The notes beneath the pieces were generated by a model. That model did no database searches. It was given only the letters and a program-made list of their open reading frames with translations, and was not told the DNA's origin. A program made the position numbers and the translations under genes. 64,000 nt of DNA, taken from NCBI RefSeq assembly GCF_003952265.1, contig NZ_CP034438.1:1054001-1118000 (forward strand). Reading direction: 5' to 3'. Positions 54,606 to 62,830 of this stretch are shown piece by piece (within the stretch, counting starts at the first letter, position 1; each line of letters opens with the position of its first letter). Origin of the DNA: Flaviflexus salsibiostraticola (GTDB lineage Bacteria; Actinomycetota; Actinomycetes; Actinomycetales; Actinomycetaceae).

Positions 54606-55159
54606 TGCGGGCCTCCCCGTCGGCGGGCGAGGAGGATCCCGGCGATGAGGGAGCCGGCGACGCCGGCCGTCATGTCGCTGATCGTGTCGTCGTAGCCGAC
54701 TCCGATGGACTGCTCGAGGTAGGTGTGGCCGAGCCACTCCCCCATCTCCCAGATGACGGCGAGCAGAGCGCCGAGCGCTGTGGTCACGATGACGATGGTG
54801 TCGCCCGGAATCCCGCGTGGCAGGCGGCCCGTGCGCCACAGGACCACCATGACAAGGACGGCGAGCAGCCCGTTGGCGGCGACGTGTACGACGAGATCGA
54901 GCCACGCGTACGTGTCATACCAGTCGAGGAGGGAGGCCCAGGCGGCCCCGATGAGGGTGAGACCGGTGAGGATCTGGAGGACGGCCGGCAGGGCCGCGAC
55001 CCGGGCGACTGCCAGCCCGAGGAGGACGAGCGCCATGAGGGCGACGGCGACGCCGTCGAACCAGAACGCGGCGATGAAGGAGGCGAGGCCGGCGAGAGTG
55101 ACGATCTCAGTCCCCGCCCGCGCCCACGCGGGGCCGTGCACGCGAAGCTCAGAACGCAA
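54602..55159 (-). CDS. Multi-pass membrane protein within the carotenoid operon, unknown function
   Basis: A 185-residue protein with about six hydrophobic segments and the conserved-looking polar motif IWEMGEWLGHTYLEQ...YDDTISDMTAG, which resembles the DUF2238/YjdF-like group. The role is unknown. The frame begins at a TTG (55159) inside the end of crtEb, with a GTG at 55141 as an alternative, so the start is uncertain. It overlaps crtEb by 11 nt and crtX by 4 nt, so it is firmly in the operon and may take part in carotenoid modification or placement. Confidence 0.75.
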   Translation of the reverse strand: MRSELRVHGPAWARAGTEIVTLAGLASFIAAFWFDGVAVALMALVLLGLAVARVAALPAVLQILTGLTLIGAAWASLLDWYDTYAWLDLVVHVAANGLLAVLVMVVLWRTGRLPRGIPGDTIVIVTTALGALLAVIWEMGEWLGHTYLEQSIGVGYDDTISDMTAGVAGSLIAGILLARRRGGPQ

Positions 55160-56036
55160 GGGCGATCCAGATGAAGAGCTGGGTGACGAGGAAGCCGGTG
55201 AGCAGGTTGAGCCAGATGAAGCAGCGCCAGGCGGCGTTGGCCCTCTCGCACTCCTCGTCGCTCAGATTGAGATAGGGGGCGACGTTGGCGATGTAAGGGA
55301 TGACGAGAAGCGACGACAGCGCCCCCGGCCATCCCGTCCCCAGCAGGAGCAGTCCTGCAAGGAGGTAGGCCGCGGCGGCGGCGCGGACGGTCCACCGGGC
55401 ACCGAGCCAGGTGGCGATGGAGGCGATGCCGCCCTCCCGGTCTGCCTGGATGTCCTGTACGGCCCCGAACGCCTGGGATGCCATGCCCCAGAGGAAGAAC
55501 GCGATGAGGGCGATGGTGATGGGAGCCGTGAATTCGGCCCCGGCGAGCGCGATGCCGAACACGGCGGGGCTGACGAAGTGGGTGGCGGACGTCGCGGAGT
55601 CGAGGACCGGCTTCTCCTTGAACCGCAGGCCCTTGGCCGAATAGGCGACGACCGCGAAGACGCTGATGAGGAGGATGACGGTGGACAGCGCGTTGCCCAT
55701 GATGATGAGGGCGACGATGAAGGGCAGGTTGGTGAGGACGGAGGCCTGGAGGGTGAGCCGGTGCCAGCGGGTCGAGAGGACGACGCCCTCGATGCCACCC
55801 TTCCTCGGGTTGCGCAGGTCCGATTCGTAGTCGAAGACATCGTTGACGCCATACATGAGCAGGTTGTAGGGGATGAGGAACCAGAGTGTGCCGATGATGA
55901 GCTCGGCCGTGATCCCCCCGCCGACCATGAGGTAGGCCGCGGCGAAGGGATAGGCCGTGTTGATCCAGCTGACCGGGCGGGAGGACCCGATGAGGTTGGC
56001 GAGCCCCTCTCGGAATGGTGAGCGGTCCGGAGTCAT
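55149..56036 (-). CDS. crtEb: UbiA-family lycopene elongase (C50 carotenoid prenyltransferase)
   Basis: A 295-residue membrane prenyltransferase. The two Asp-rich Mg-binding motifs are NDVFDYESD and DIQADREGG. In C50 pathways this enzyme adds two dimethylallyl units to lycopene, giving flavuxanthin or similar. Its position after two small cyclase subunits is the order of C. glutamicum crtYe-crtYf-crtEb. The ATG at 56036 overlaps the crtYf stop by 4 nt. Other UbiA roles such as menaquinone synthesis are unlikely in this operon. Confidence 0.93.
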   Translation of the reverse strand: MTPDRSPFREGLANLIGSSRPVSWINTAYPFAAAYLMVGGGITAELIIGTLWFLIPYNLLMYGVNDVFDYESDLRNPRKGGIEGVVLSTRWHRLTLQASVLTNLPFIVALIIMGNALSTVILLISVFAVVAYSAKGLRFKEKPVLDSATSATHFVSPAVFGIALAGAEFTAPITIALIAFFLWGMASQAFGAVQDIQADREGGIASIATWLGARWTVRAAAAAYLLAGLLLLGTGWPGALSSLLVIPYIANVAPYLNLSDEECERANAAWRCFIWLNLLTGFLVTQLFIWIALAF

Positions 56037-56341
56037 CGGTCCCCTTTCTCGGCGGTGAGGGCCGCCAGCGATGGAAGTAGGAAGCCCGCAGCAATGGGCC
56101 AGGCGAGATCCTCGACCGGGGCGTGCCAGAGCCGGATACCCAGCAGATGGCCATCATCGAATCGGAACAGGTCCGACAGGATCATGAGGGAGTCGAAGAT
56201 GATCGTCAGCACGACGAGGATAGCAATGGTGAGAGCGGTCGCCATCCACCAGCGCGGGCCGAGACCGAGTCGGATAGAGACCAAGACAGCAACCGCGGCG
56301 GATGCTGCGACGAAGGCCGCGGCGACGACAGCGTATGTCAC
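56033..56341 (-). CDS. crtYf: C50 carotenoid cyclase subunit (lycopene cyclase domain), second subunit
   Basis: A 102-residue membrane protein with three hydrophobic helices and the polar segment FDDGHLLGIRLWHAPVEDLAWPIA, characteristic of the heterodimeric lycopene-cyclase domain family. With the preceding gene product it should cyclise the ends of the C50 chain. The GTG at 56341 overlaps the preceding stop (GTGA). Whether the ring is epsilon, beta or gamma cannot be decided from sequence. Confidence 0.86.
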   Translation of the reverse strand: MTYAVVAAAFVAASAAVAVLVSIRLGLGPRWWMATALTIAILVVLTIIFDSLMILSDLFRFDDGHLLGIRLWHAPVEDLAWPIAAGFLLPSLAALTAEKGDR

Positions 56342-56664
56342 GTGTCCCCCCGGCGGTCCATGGCGAGGCCAATGAGGGCGTGGAGCACGAGGGTGATGTA
56401 GCAGAGGAACGTGATGAAGAGGAGCTCCTCGATCGGAAGCTCGGGGGCGAGGAGGATCCCGGTCATCGCCTCGCTCTCTCCGCGGTAGTAGAAGCCCATC
56501 TCGATCGCCACGACATCCCAGACGAGGAAGAAGGCGATGCCGAGGAGGAGGGCGATGGCGCCGCGGCGGGGGGCCCGCCACAGGACGAGCCGGAACCGCG
56601 CGTCGATCATCGCCATGCAGCCGATCAGCAGGAGTAGGACGCCGCCGTAGACCAGCGCCATCAT
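56338..56664 (-). CDS. crtYe: C50 carotenoid cyclase subunit (lycopene cyclase domain), first subunit
   Basis: A 108-residue, three-helix membrane protein. FLVWDVVAIEMGFYYRGES and the motif PELPIEELLFITFLCY are the hallmarks of the lycopene-cyclase domain (compare PIEEL...F in fungal and bacterial cyclases). It works as a heterodimer with CrtYf. The ATG at 56664 overlaps the crtI stop (ATGA), with a second ATG directly after. Confidence 0.88.
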   Translation of the reverse strand: MMALVYGGVLLLLIGCMAMIDARFRLVLWRAPRRGAIALLLGIAFFLVWDVVAIEMGFYYRGESEAMTGILLAPELPIEELLFITFLCYITLVLHALIGLAMDRRGDT

Positions 56665-58214
56665 CCGAGCGATGCCAGCGGAGCGGACGAGGTGTCTCCC
56701 CGCAGCCGCTTCGCGACGAGCTCGGCGCTGATAAGGCACATGGGCAATCCGATACCGGGGATCGTGCTCGACCCCGCGTAGTAGAGACCCTCAACCCTGC
56801 GCGACTGGTTCGTGCCGCGGAACATCGCGCTCTGGCGAAGCGTGTGCGCCGGTCCGAGCATGCCGCCCCGCCACGCGAACAGGTCCTCGGCGAAGTCGCC
56901 GGGCCCGATCGTGTGCCGCACGACGATGCGGTCGGCCAGGTCGGGGATGTCCGCCCACTCCGCCATCTGACCGATCACCTCATCGGCGATCCGCTCGACC
57001 GAGGAATCTCCCGTCCCGTCGGGTCCGCCCTTGCCGATGGCGGGGGCCGCCGGCACTGGAATGAGGATGAAGAGGTTCTCGTGCCCCTCCGGCGCCACCG
57101 ACGGGTCCGTCGCGGAGGGTTTGCACACGTAGGCGGACGCCGGTGACGGCATGCGACCCTCCCGGATCGCGGCGAAGTTCTCGTGCCAGTCCCGGGTGAA
57201 GAACAGCGAGTGGTGCGGCATCTGCGGCAACTCACCCTTGACTCCGAGGAGAACGAGGACGGCGCCGGGGCTCGGCGTGCGCCTGTCCCAGTACCTCTGC
57301 GGATAGGTCCGCAGCTCCTTCGGCAGGATTGTCGTCTCGAGGTGGTGCAGGTCGCCTGCGCCGACGACGATGTCGGCCTCGTGCCGGTGCTCCACGCCAT
57401 CGGCGTCCCGCCAGACGATCCCGGTCGCGCGTGCCCGCCTGCCCCGCTCGGTGAGGATCTCGGTGACCGTCGCCCCGGTCGTGATCGTCGCACCGGCCTC
57501 GAGCGCCCTGCGCTCGACGGCGCTGATGAGGGTGACGAAGCCGCCCTGCGGGTACATGACGCCGCCGGTCAGGTCGAGGGCGCTCATGAGGTGGTAGAGG
57601 CTCGGCGTCAGGTCGGGAGAGGACCCGAGGAAGACTGCCGGGTAGCCGAGGATCTGGCGCAGCCGGTTGTCTGTGAACCTGCGGCCCACGAAAGTCTCCA
57701 GCGACTGCGTCAAGAGAGGAAAGAGCTTGTTCAGCCGGGTGAGGACGTCCTTCGAGAGGAGGTTCGCCGGGTTCGTGAAGCTCGTGTAGAGGAAATGCTT
57801 GAGCGCGAGATCGTAGGACTCTTTCGACGACGCCAGGTACTCCCGAAGCTCGGCCCCAGCGCCCGGCTCGACCGCCTCGAATGTCGCAATGTTCGCCTCG
57901 GCGTCGCGCGCGATGTCGAGGACTGTCGCACCCGAGTCCTGTTCGGAGAACACCCGGTAGGCGGGGTCGAGGACCTCGAGGTCGAGCTCCTCCTCGGCGG
58001 AGGACCCGAAGAGGCTGAAGAAGTGGTCGAACGTCTCGGGCATGAGATACCACGAGGGTCCCGTGTCGAACCGAAATCCGTCGATGGTGAGCGAGCCGGC
58101 ACGGCCGCCCACCTCATTCTTCTTCTCGAACAGCGCCACGCTGTGCCCATCGGCTGCGAGGAGGGCGGCGGTGGCGAGACCTGCGATGCCGCCGCCGATG
58201 ATTGCGACCCTCAT
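56661..58214 (-). CDS. crtI: Phytoene desaturase
   Basis: A 517-residue FAD-dependent desaturase that converts phytoene to lycopene. The N-terminal dinucleotide-binding motif is IGGGIAGLATAALLAADG, DTGPSWYLMPE lies at the substrate channel, and the C-terminal signature is YYAGSSTIPGIGLPMCLISAELVAKRL. It is full length. It overlaps crtB upstream and crtYe downstream by 4 nt each, consistent with coupled translation of the whole pathway. Confidence 0.96.
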   Translation of the reverse strand: MRVAIIGGGIAGLATAALLAADGHSVALFEKKNEVGGRAGSLTIDGFRFDTGPSWYLMPETFDHFFSLFGSSAEEELDLEVLDPAYRVFSEQDSGATVLDIARDAEANIATFEAVEPGAGAELREYLASSKESYDLALKHFLYTSFTNPANLLSKDVLTRLNKLFPLLTQSLETFVGRRFTDNRLRQILGYPAVFLGSSPDLTPSLYHLMSALDLTGGVMYPQGGFVTLISAVERRALEAGATITTGATVTEILTERGRRARATGIVWRDADGVEHRHEADIVVGAGDLHHLETTILPKELRTYPQRYWDRRTPSPGAVLVLLGVKGELPQMPHHSLFFTRDWHENFAAIREGRMPSPASAYVCKPSATDPSVAPEGHENLFILIPVPAAPAIGKGGPDGTGDSSVERIADEVIGQMAEWADIPDLADRIVVRHTIGPGDFAEDLFAWRGGMLGPAHTLRQSAMFRGTNQSRRVEGLYYAGSSTIPGIGLPMCLISAELVAKRLRGDTSSAPLASLG

Positions 58215-59077
58215 TGTGCTCCCATCATGGTTCGGGCGATGATCTTCGCCTTGACCGGGTTCGGAACCCGGACTCGTGTCGTGAGAACCTGTTCGGCCGG
58301 GGTGGCCCGCAGCCTGCGGGACAGCTCCTCGAACAATCCATGCGCCGCGCCCACCGCGCGCCGGCTCCTGCGCGGCAGCTCGGCAATCGCCAGCGCCGCG
58401 GCCGCCAGATCGGCGTCGACGTCGTCGAGGATCCGGTCCTTCTCCGCCTCGGTCAGGTGCTCAGCATCAACGCCGGCGAAGTACGTGCGGCCGAGGTCCT
58501 TCCTGTCGCGCGCGAGATCGCGCATGAAGTTCACGTTCTGGAAGGCCGCACCGAGGCGCTGCGCCGCAGGGGCGAGCCTGTCGTAGAGGGAGTCGTCACC
58601 GGCGACGAACACGCGCAGGCACATGAGGCCGACAACCTCCGCCGAGCCATAGAGGTAGCGGGCATGACTCTCGCCCGTATGCTCCGTCACCGACAGGTCC
58701 GCCCTCATCGAATTGAAGAATGGGTCGATGAGGTCCCGTCCGATTCCGTACTGACGGGCCGTGAGGGCGAAGGCGTGGACGACGAGATTGGGACTGCCGC
58801 CGACCTCGACGGCACGGTGGACGTCGGCCTGCAGCTCGCTGAGCATGGCTCCCCGGGCCTGCGGGTCCCAAGGCTGGCGATCATCATCGACCAGTTCGTC
58901 CGCGACACGGACGAGGGCGTAGATGCAGCGGACATGCGTGCGGTCCGGCTCGCCGAGCAGCCGAGTGGCCCACCCGAAGGAGGTCGAATAGCGGTCGATG
59001 ATGACGGCGGAACTGCGTCGTGCAACGTCATCGTAGAGCGACGAGGAGGGTGCCCTCCTCGACCCGCCACGCGCCAT
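58211..59077 (-). CDS. crtB: Phytoene synthase
   Basis: A 288-residue squalene/phytoene synthase joining two geranylgeranyl diphosphates head to head. The Asp-rich motifs are ALVRVADELVDD and NFMRDLARDRKDLGRTYF. The ATG at 59077 shares one base with the crtE stop (TGATG), and the longer in-frame upstream extension lies wholly inside crtE and is rejected. It provides C40 phytoene for CrtI. Confidence 0.96.
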   Translation of the reverse strand: MARGGSRRAPSSSLYDDVARRSSAVIIDRYSTSFGWATRLLGEPDRTHVRCIYALVRVADELVDDDRQPWDPQARGAMLSELQADVHRAVEVGGSPNLVVHAFALTARQYGIGRDLIDPFFNSMRADLSVTEHTGESHARYLYGSAEVVGLMCLRVFVAGDDSLYDRLAPAAQRLGAAFQNVNFMRDLARDRKDLGRTYFAGVDAEHLTEAEKDRILDDVDADLAAAALAIAELPRRSRRAVGAAHGLFEELSRRLRATPAEQVLTTRVRVPNPVKAKIIARTMMGAQ

Positions 59078-60111
59078 CAGGCCACGCCCACGGATCGCAC
59101 GCCCGACTCGCCGGGCAGGATGAGTGCGATCGCCTTCCGCACAACATCGCCCGCCGCCTGCGGCAGCGACATCGCCTCGGCAAGGGCAGCCTCGCGGTAT
59201 TCCTGCGCGAGTGCGGTCACCGAATCCCGAGCGCCGCTCTCGATGAGAAGAGTGCGGGCCCGGTCGGCCTCCTCCGCGGTCAGCTCGCTGCGGCCCACAC
59301 ACCGGGACAGCTCCTCCCACTGCTCGGAGTCGCGGGCGAACGCCATGAGCCCCGTGAACTTGCCCTCGCGCAGGTCGGAGAGTGGATCCTTGCCGGTCTG
59401 ATCGGCGGGGGCGAAGACGCCGTCGATGTCGTCGAGCAGCTGGAAGGCGATGCCGAGGCTGCGGCCCGCGCGGCCCAGACCGACGACGATGTCCTCCTCG
59501 GCACCAGCGAGGATCGCTGCCGCCTGCAGCGGCAGCTCAAAGGAGTAGGCCGACGTCTTCCAGGCGGCGATGTCGATGATCTCCTCGAGCGTCGCCCCCG
59601 TGAAGGAGACGCGGACGTCGGCGAGCTCACCGGCGGCACTGCGCCGCAGCACGTCATCAAGGAGGTCGATGAGGCGGTTGAGCATGCTCCGGGAGGCGCC
59701 GCTCGTGGCGATGACCTTGAGAGCCCCGAGCAGGGCGAGATCGCCGGCGAGGATCCCGGCGGATTCTCCGTAGCGCTTCGCCCGCTCCGGCGAGGCTCCC
59801 GCGCCGTCGGCATAGGCCGAGAACTGGCCGAGGACGTTGGGCCTGCCGCGCCGGATCTCATCGCCGTCGATGACGTCGTCGTGGATGACGAAGGCCGTGT
59901 GGAGGAGCGCGACGGCATCCGCCGCCGCCGCGGCGAGGTGCTCATCCTCGCCGCCGAGCGCGGCATACATCGCCAGGAGGAGCCGCGGCCTGAATCTCTT
60001 TCCCCCGCTCGCCTGATCCCAGATCGCGCTCCACAGGTTCCTGTCATGCTCGTCGAGACTGCGCCTCAGAGCATCATCGAAGAAGCTGTTGAGCGAAGAT
60101 GGCTGGGACAT
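59077..60111 (-). CDS. crtE: Geranylgeranyl diphosphate synthase
   Basis: A 344-residue all-trans polyprenyl synthase. The first Asp-rich motif is DDVID (78-82), the second is DDID (227-230), and GGKRFRPRL is the diphosphate-binding segment. It makes C20 diphosphate as the entry to the carotenoid pathway. It is the first gene of the operon and has its own promoter with a dyad at 60145-60173. IdsA-like enzymes serve other lipids too, but the operon context points to carotenoids. Confidence 0.95.
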   Translation of the reverse strand: MSQPSSLNSFFDDALRRSLDEHDRNLWSAIWDQASGGKRFRPRLLLAMYAALGGEDEHLAAAAADAVALLHTAFVIHDDVIDGDEIRRGRPNVLGQFSAYADGAGASPERAKRYGESAGILAGDLALLGALKVIATSGASRSMLNRLIDLLDDVLRRSAAGELADVRVSFTGATLEEIIDIAAWKTSAYSFELPLQAAAILAGAEEDIVVGLGRAGRSLGIAFQLLDDIDGVFAPADQTGKDPLSDLREGKFTGLMAFARDSEQWEELSRCVGRSELTAEEADRARTLLIESGARDSVTALAQEYREAALAEAMSLPQAAGDVVRKAIALILPGESGVRSVGVA

Positions 60112-60144
60112 AGACGCCTCGTCTCGTGGGCCAGAAGGGGTTCA

Positions 60145-60173
60145 TTTCTAAGCGTGCCTCATCGCACACTCAA
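60145..60173 (-). promoter_or_regulatory. crt operon promoter with internal dyad
   Basis: On the minus strand TTGAGT (60173-60168) and TAGAAA (60150-60145) are separated by 17 nt. The spacer and the adjoining base hold AGTGTGC-GATGAG-GCACGCT (60170-60151), a 7-6-7 inverted repeat with one mismatch, a likely operator. Carotenoid operons of relatives are controlled by MarR-type CrtR or light-responsive regulators; none is encoded nearby. Confidence 0.55.
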
Positions 60174-60244
60174 TGACAAAGGCCACAGCGCCTCAAAATA
60201 ACGGCATACAATTCGCCCTGAGGCTCCCAGAGCGTCAGACGACA

Positions 60245-60278
60245 GCAAAAAGCGGTGCCGAGGATACTCGGCACCGCT
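60245..60278 (-). terminator. Rho-independent terminator downstream of rpmF
   Basis: AGCGGTGCCGAG and CTCGGCACCGCT form a perfect 12-bp stem with a 4-nt loop. On the minus strand it is followed by TTTTTGCTG, so it ends the rpsN-rpmF unit. Confidence 0.9.
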
Positions 60279-60291
60279 CTTCACATGCGAT

Positions 60292-60453
60292 TCAGTCGAT
60301 CGCGCCAGTCTGGTAGGCCTTCGCCAGGCGGCGGGGAATACGAACCTCGCGACCCTGGACCGTGACCGTGACGAGCTCGGTCATCTGCGCCTTCCACTGG
60401 GACCGGCGGTTGCGCGTGTTGCTGCGCGACATCTTATGCTTGGGAACTGCCAT
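60292..60453 (-). CDS. rpmF: 50S ribosomal protein L32 (zinc-free form)
   Basis: A 53-residue protein, too small for routine long-ORF calling. The N-terminus [21 protein letters not shown] is the L32 signature. It has no cysteine, so it is the C-minus (zinc-independent) form, as in Mycobacterium L32. The ATG at 60453 follows AAAGGAG. It lies 49 nt after rpsN and is probably co-transcribed with it. Confidence 0.96.
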   Translation of the reverse strand: MAVPKHKMSRSNTRNRRSQWKAQMTELVTVTVQGREVRIPRRLAKAYQTGAID

Positions 60454-60502
60454 GACGCCGCTCCTTTCCTAATTCAGGCGGCCGGGGCCGCGGACAAAAT
60501 GT

Positions 60503-60808
60503 TTACCAGGAGGACTTGGTGACACCCGGGAGCTCACCGCGAAGCGCCATGTGGCGCATACGAACGCGGGAGAGACCGAAGGCGCCGATGTAGCCGCGGG
60601 GACGGCCATCGATGGCGTCGCGGTTACGCAGGCGGACAGGCGACGCGTCGCGGGGAAGGGCGTGCAATGCGGCCATCGCCTCATCGCGCTCCTCCTGCGT
60701 CGAGTTCATATCCACCGAAGCCTTCTTCAACTGTGCGCGACGCTCTGCGTAGCGCTCGACGATCTCGCGGCGCTGCTTGTCACGCGCAATCTTCGACTTC
60801 TTCGCCAT
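60503..60808 (-). CDS. rpsN: 30S ribosomal protein S14 (zinc-free, 101-residue form)
   Basis: The N-terminus [17 protein letters not shown] and the C-terminal [34 protein letters not shown] are standard S14. At 101 residues and without the CxxC pairs, it is the long C-minus form. In many actinobacteria such forms are induced by Zur under zinc shortage together with L28, L33 and S18; I see only L32 beside it and no convincing Zur box. AGAGAGGT precedes the ATG at 60808. Confidence 0.95.
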   Translation of the reverse strand: MAKKSKIARDKQRREIVERYAERRAQLKKASVDMNSTQEERDEAMAALHALPRDASPVRLRNRDAIDGRPRGYIGAFGLSRVRMRHMALRGELPGVTKSSW

Positions 60809-61047
60809 GCTTACCTCTCTTTGCCGGAGCACTCTGCCTCGGCAATACTCTTCAACGTGCTGGACCTGCCGGGAGTTTCCTCGCGCGATGGGGATCACCC
60901 GGAGGGACAGCGGTCCGACAAATCATCGTAACGCAGGACAGTGGGAATGCCCTAGTTGTCTGCGCCACGAAATCCGCGCAGTCCGTCACACTCCACGAGC
61001 ATCGCGCTGGTGCTCGTACGACCCCACTGGCGTCCTAGAATAGCCGA

Positions 61048-61665
61048 ATGGCCCGCACGATTCGAGACAGTGTGAGAACCGAGCTGGTGATCTCCCGCTC
61101 CCGGTTCATCACCCACCTCTCCCCTGCCGCGGGACCGGATGAGGCGCGGCAGGTCGTGGCGGAACTGAGGGCGGAGTTCCCCGATGCGAGGCATCACTGC
61201 TCCGCCTGGATCGTCCAAGTGCCCGGCGAGCAGGACCGCGAGCACTCCTCCGACGACGGAGAACCCTCCGGCACCGCGGGCCGCCCCATGCTCGACGTCC
61301 TTCGAGGTCACGGCCTCACCAACATCGCGGCCGTCGTTGTCCGCTACTTCGGCGGGATCCTGCTCGGCACCGGCGGCCTCGTGCGCGCCTACTCTGACTC
61401 TGTGGCCGGGGCGGTCGAGGCGGCCACGCTCTGGACCGTGGCGGAGGTTCCGCGCTGGGAGCTGTCCGCGCCGGTCGCCCTCGCGGGCCGGCTCGAGGCC
61501 GTGCTCCGCGCCGAGGGCTGGGACGTTGAGGCGGAGTGGGCTGCGGAGGTCACGCTGCGCGTGACGACCGCCGACCGCGCCCGTTTAGCCGAGATCGCCG
61601 CCTCTGAGCTGGGGCGCGATGTCGACCCCCGCCCGGCTGGCACTGTCCAGCATTTCTCTCGGTGA
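61048..61665 (+). CDS. YigZ/IMPACT family protein
   Basis: A 205-residue UPF0029-type protein: SRSRFITHLSPA, HHCSAWIVQ, and the signature DDGEPSGTAGRPMLDVLRG with NIAAVVVRYFGGILLGTGGLVRAYSDSV. The C-terminal ferredoxin-like domain (DUF1949 type) follows. The IMPACT fold is linked to translation and stress signalling in eukaryotes; the bacterial role is unclear. The ATG at 61048 sits 6 nt after TAGAAT, a clear leaderless pattern with no Shine-Dalgarno. Confidence 0.88.
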   Translation: MARTIRDSVRTELVISRSRFITHLSPAAGPDEARQVVAELRAEFPDARHHCSAWIVQVPGEQDREHSSDDGEPSGTAGRPMLDVLRGHGLTNIAAVVVRYFGGILLGTGGLVRAYSDSVAGAVEAATLWTVAEVPRWELSAPVALAGRLEAVLRAEGWDVEAEWAAEVTLRVTTADRARLAEIAASELGRDVDPRPAGTVQHFSR

Positions 61666-61751
61666 GTGAACGGACTTGCCGAGTGTCGTGGCTCATGAAA
61701 CGATGACACCAGACAGTTAGCTGAATCGTGAACTATCTTCGGGAGGCGAAT

Positions 61752-61805
61752 ATGGGCGCATCGCTCATCGTTCTTGTCTCCTGCGCCTGTCTGAGCTGTC
61801 TGTAG
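61752..61805 (+). CDS. Cysteine-rich leader peptide upstream of cysK-cysE
   Basis: A 17-codon frame, ATG to TAG, encoding [17 protein letters not shown] with Cys at 11, 13 and 16. It has a good ribosome site (GGGAGG 5 nt before the ATG), unusual for a random short frame. The TAG is the first element of a perfect hairpin. Clustered Cys codons ahead of cysteine-synthesis genes are what a cysteine-sensing attenuator needs, and Cys-codon leader frames controlling sulfur genes are known in mycobacteria. Function is inferred; the frame itself is read directly. Confidence 0.7.
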   Translation: MGASLIVLVSCACLSCL

Positions 61806-61846
61806 AGTGCCGGGCCCTAGGGTGCGCTCATGCACGCCCGGCACTC
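61805..61846 (+). promoter_or_regulatory. Attenuator-type hairpin after the Cys leader peptide
   Basis: GAGTGCCGGGC (61805-61815) pairs perfectly with GCCCGGCACTC (61836-61846). An inner GTGC/GCAC stem is possible. The first base is the last base of the leader stop codon, so a ribosome paused at the Cys codons or at the stop would prevent or allow pairing. No T run follows, so Rho- or translation-based control is more likely than an intrinsic terminator. Confidence 0.65.
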
Positions 61847-61894
61847 CCCCTGCATCTGCAGCCTCAATCATTCATCGCCTCCGAAGGAACAGTT

Positions 61895-62830
61895 ATGTCT
61901 CGAATCGCATCTGACGCCACCGCACTCATCGGCAACACCCCCCTCGTCCGCATCAACAAGCTCTTCCCGGGCGCCAGGGCCAATGTCCTGGCCAAGCTCG
62001 AGTTCTACAACCCGGCCAACTCGGTCAAGGACCGCATCGGCGTCGCCATCGTCGACGCGGCCGAAAAGTCCGGCGCGCTCAAGCCCGGCGGCACCATCGT
62101 TGAGGCCACCTCCGGCAACACCGGTATCGCCCTTGCCTTCGTCGGGGCAGCCCGGGGTTACACGGTCGTTCTCACGATGCCGTCCTCGATGTCGAAGGAG
62201 CGGCGCGCGCTGCTCCGCGCCTACGGCGCCGAGCTCGTTCTCACCGAGCCGTCCGAGGGCATGAGGGGCGCCGTCGAGAAGGCCGAGGAGATCGCCAAGG
62301 AGCGCGAGGGCGCTGTGCTCGCCTCGCAGTTTGCCAACGAGGCCAACCCCGCCATCCACGAGGCCACAACCGGCCCCGAGATCTGGGCCGACACGGACGG
62401 CGAGGTCGCGGCACTCGTCTCGGGCATTGGCACCGGCGGCACCATCACCGGCGCCGGCCGCTTCCTCCGCTCGAAGAACCCGGACGTCAAGCTCTTCGCC
62501 GTCGAGCCGGCCGAGTCCCCCCTCCTCTCCAAGGGCAAGGCCGGCCCGCACAAGATCCAGGGCATCGGCGCGAACTTCATCCCCGAGGTCCTCGACACCG
62601 AGCTCTACGACGAGGTCATCACCGTCCCGACTGAGGATGCCTTCACGTGGGCGCGTGCGGCTGCGACGAAGGAGGGCCTCCTCGTCGGCATCTCGTCCGG
62701 CGCCGCGCTCAAGGCCGCGGGAGAAATCGCGGATCGCGACGAGTTCGCGGGTCAGAACATCGTCGTCATCATCCCGTCCTTCGGCGAGCGCTACCTGTCG
62801 ACGCCGCTGTTCGAGGGCCTGGTGGACTGA
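61895..62830 (+). CDS. cysK: Cysteine synthase (O-acetylserine sulfhydrylase)
   Basis: A 311-residue PLP enzyme making cysteine from O-acetylserine and sulfide. The PLP lysine is Lys45 in [11 protein letters not shown], the substrate loop is [12 protein letters not shown], and the phosphate-binding [12 protein letters not shown] loop is intact. AAGGAACAGTT precedes the ATG at 61895. It is followed at once by cysE (TGA directly before ATG), and the two proteins normally form the cysteine synthase complex. Length fits CysK rather than cystathionine beta-synthase. Confidence 0.97.
   Translation: MSRIASDATALIGNTPLVRINKLFPGARANVLAKLEFYNPANSVKDRIGVAIVDAAEKSGALKPGGTIVEATSGNTGIALAFVGAARGYTVVLTMPSSMSKERRALLRAYGAELVLTEPSEGMRGAVEKAEEIAKEREGAVLASQFANEANPAIHEATTGPEIWADTDGEVAALVSGIGTGGTITGAGRFLRSKNPDVKLFAVEPAESPLLSKGKAGPHKIQGIGANFIPEVLDTELYDEVITVPTEDAFTWARAAATKEGLLVGISSGAALKAAGEIADRDEFAGQNIVVIIPSFGERYLSTPLFEGLVD

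Noticed and set aside
60809..61047. Zur box upstream of rpsN
   Set aside because: I found no AT-rich dyad resembling actinobacterial Zur sites in the 239-nt gap.
61830..62264. 145-codon frame starting at 61830 across the cysK start
   Set aside because: Most of it is a Ser/Pro-rich shadow of cysK. Only its first codons (with two Cys) might matter for leader control, so it is mentioned under the attenuator but not called as a gene.
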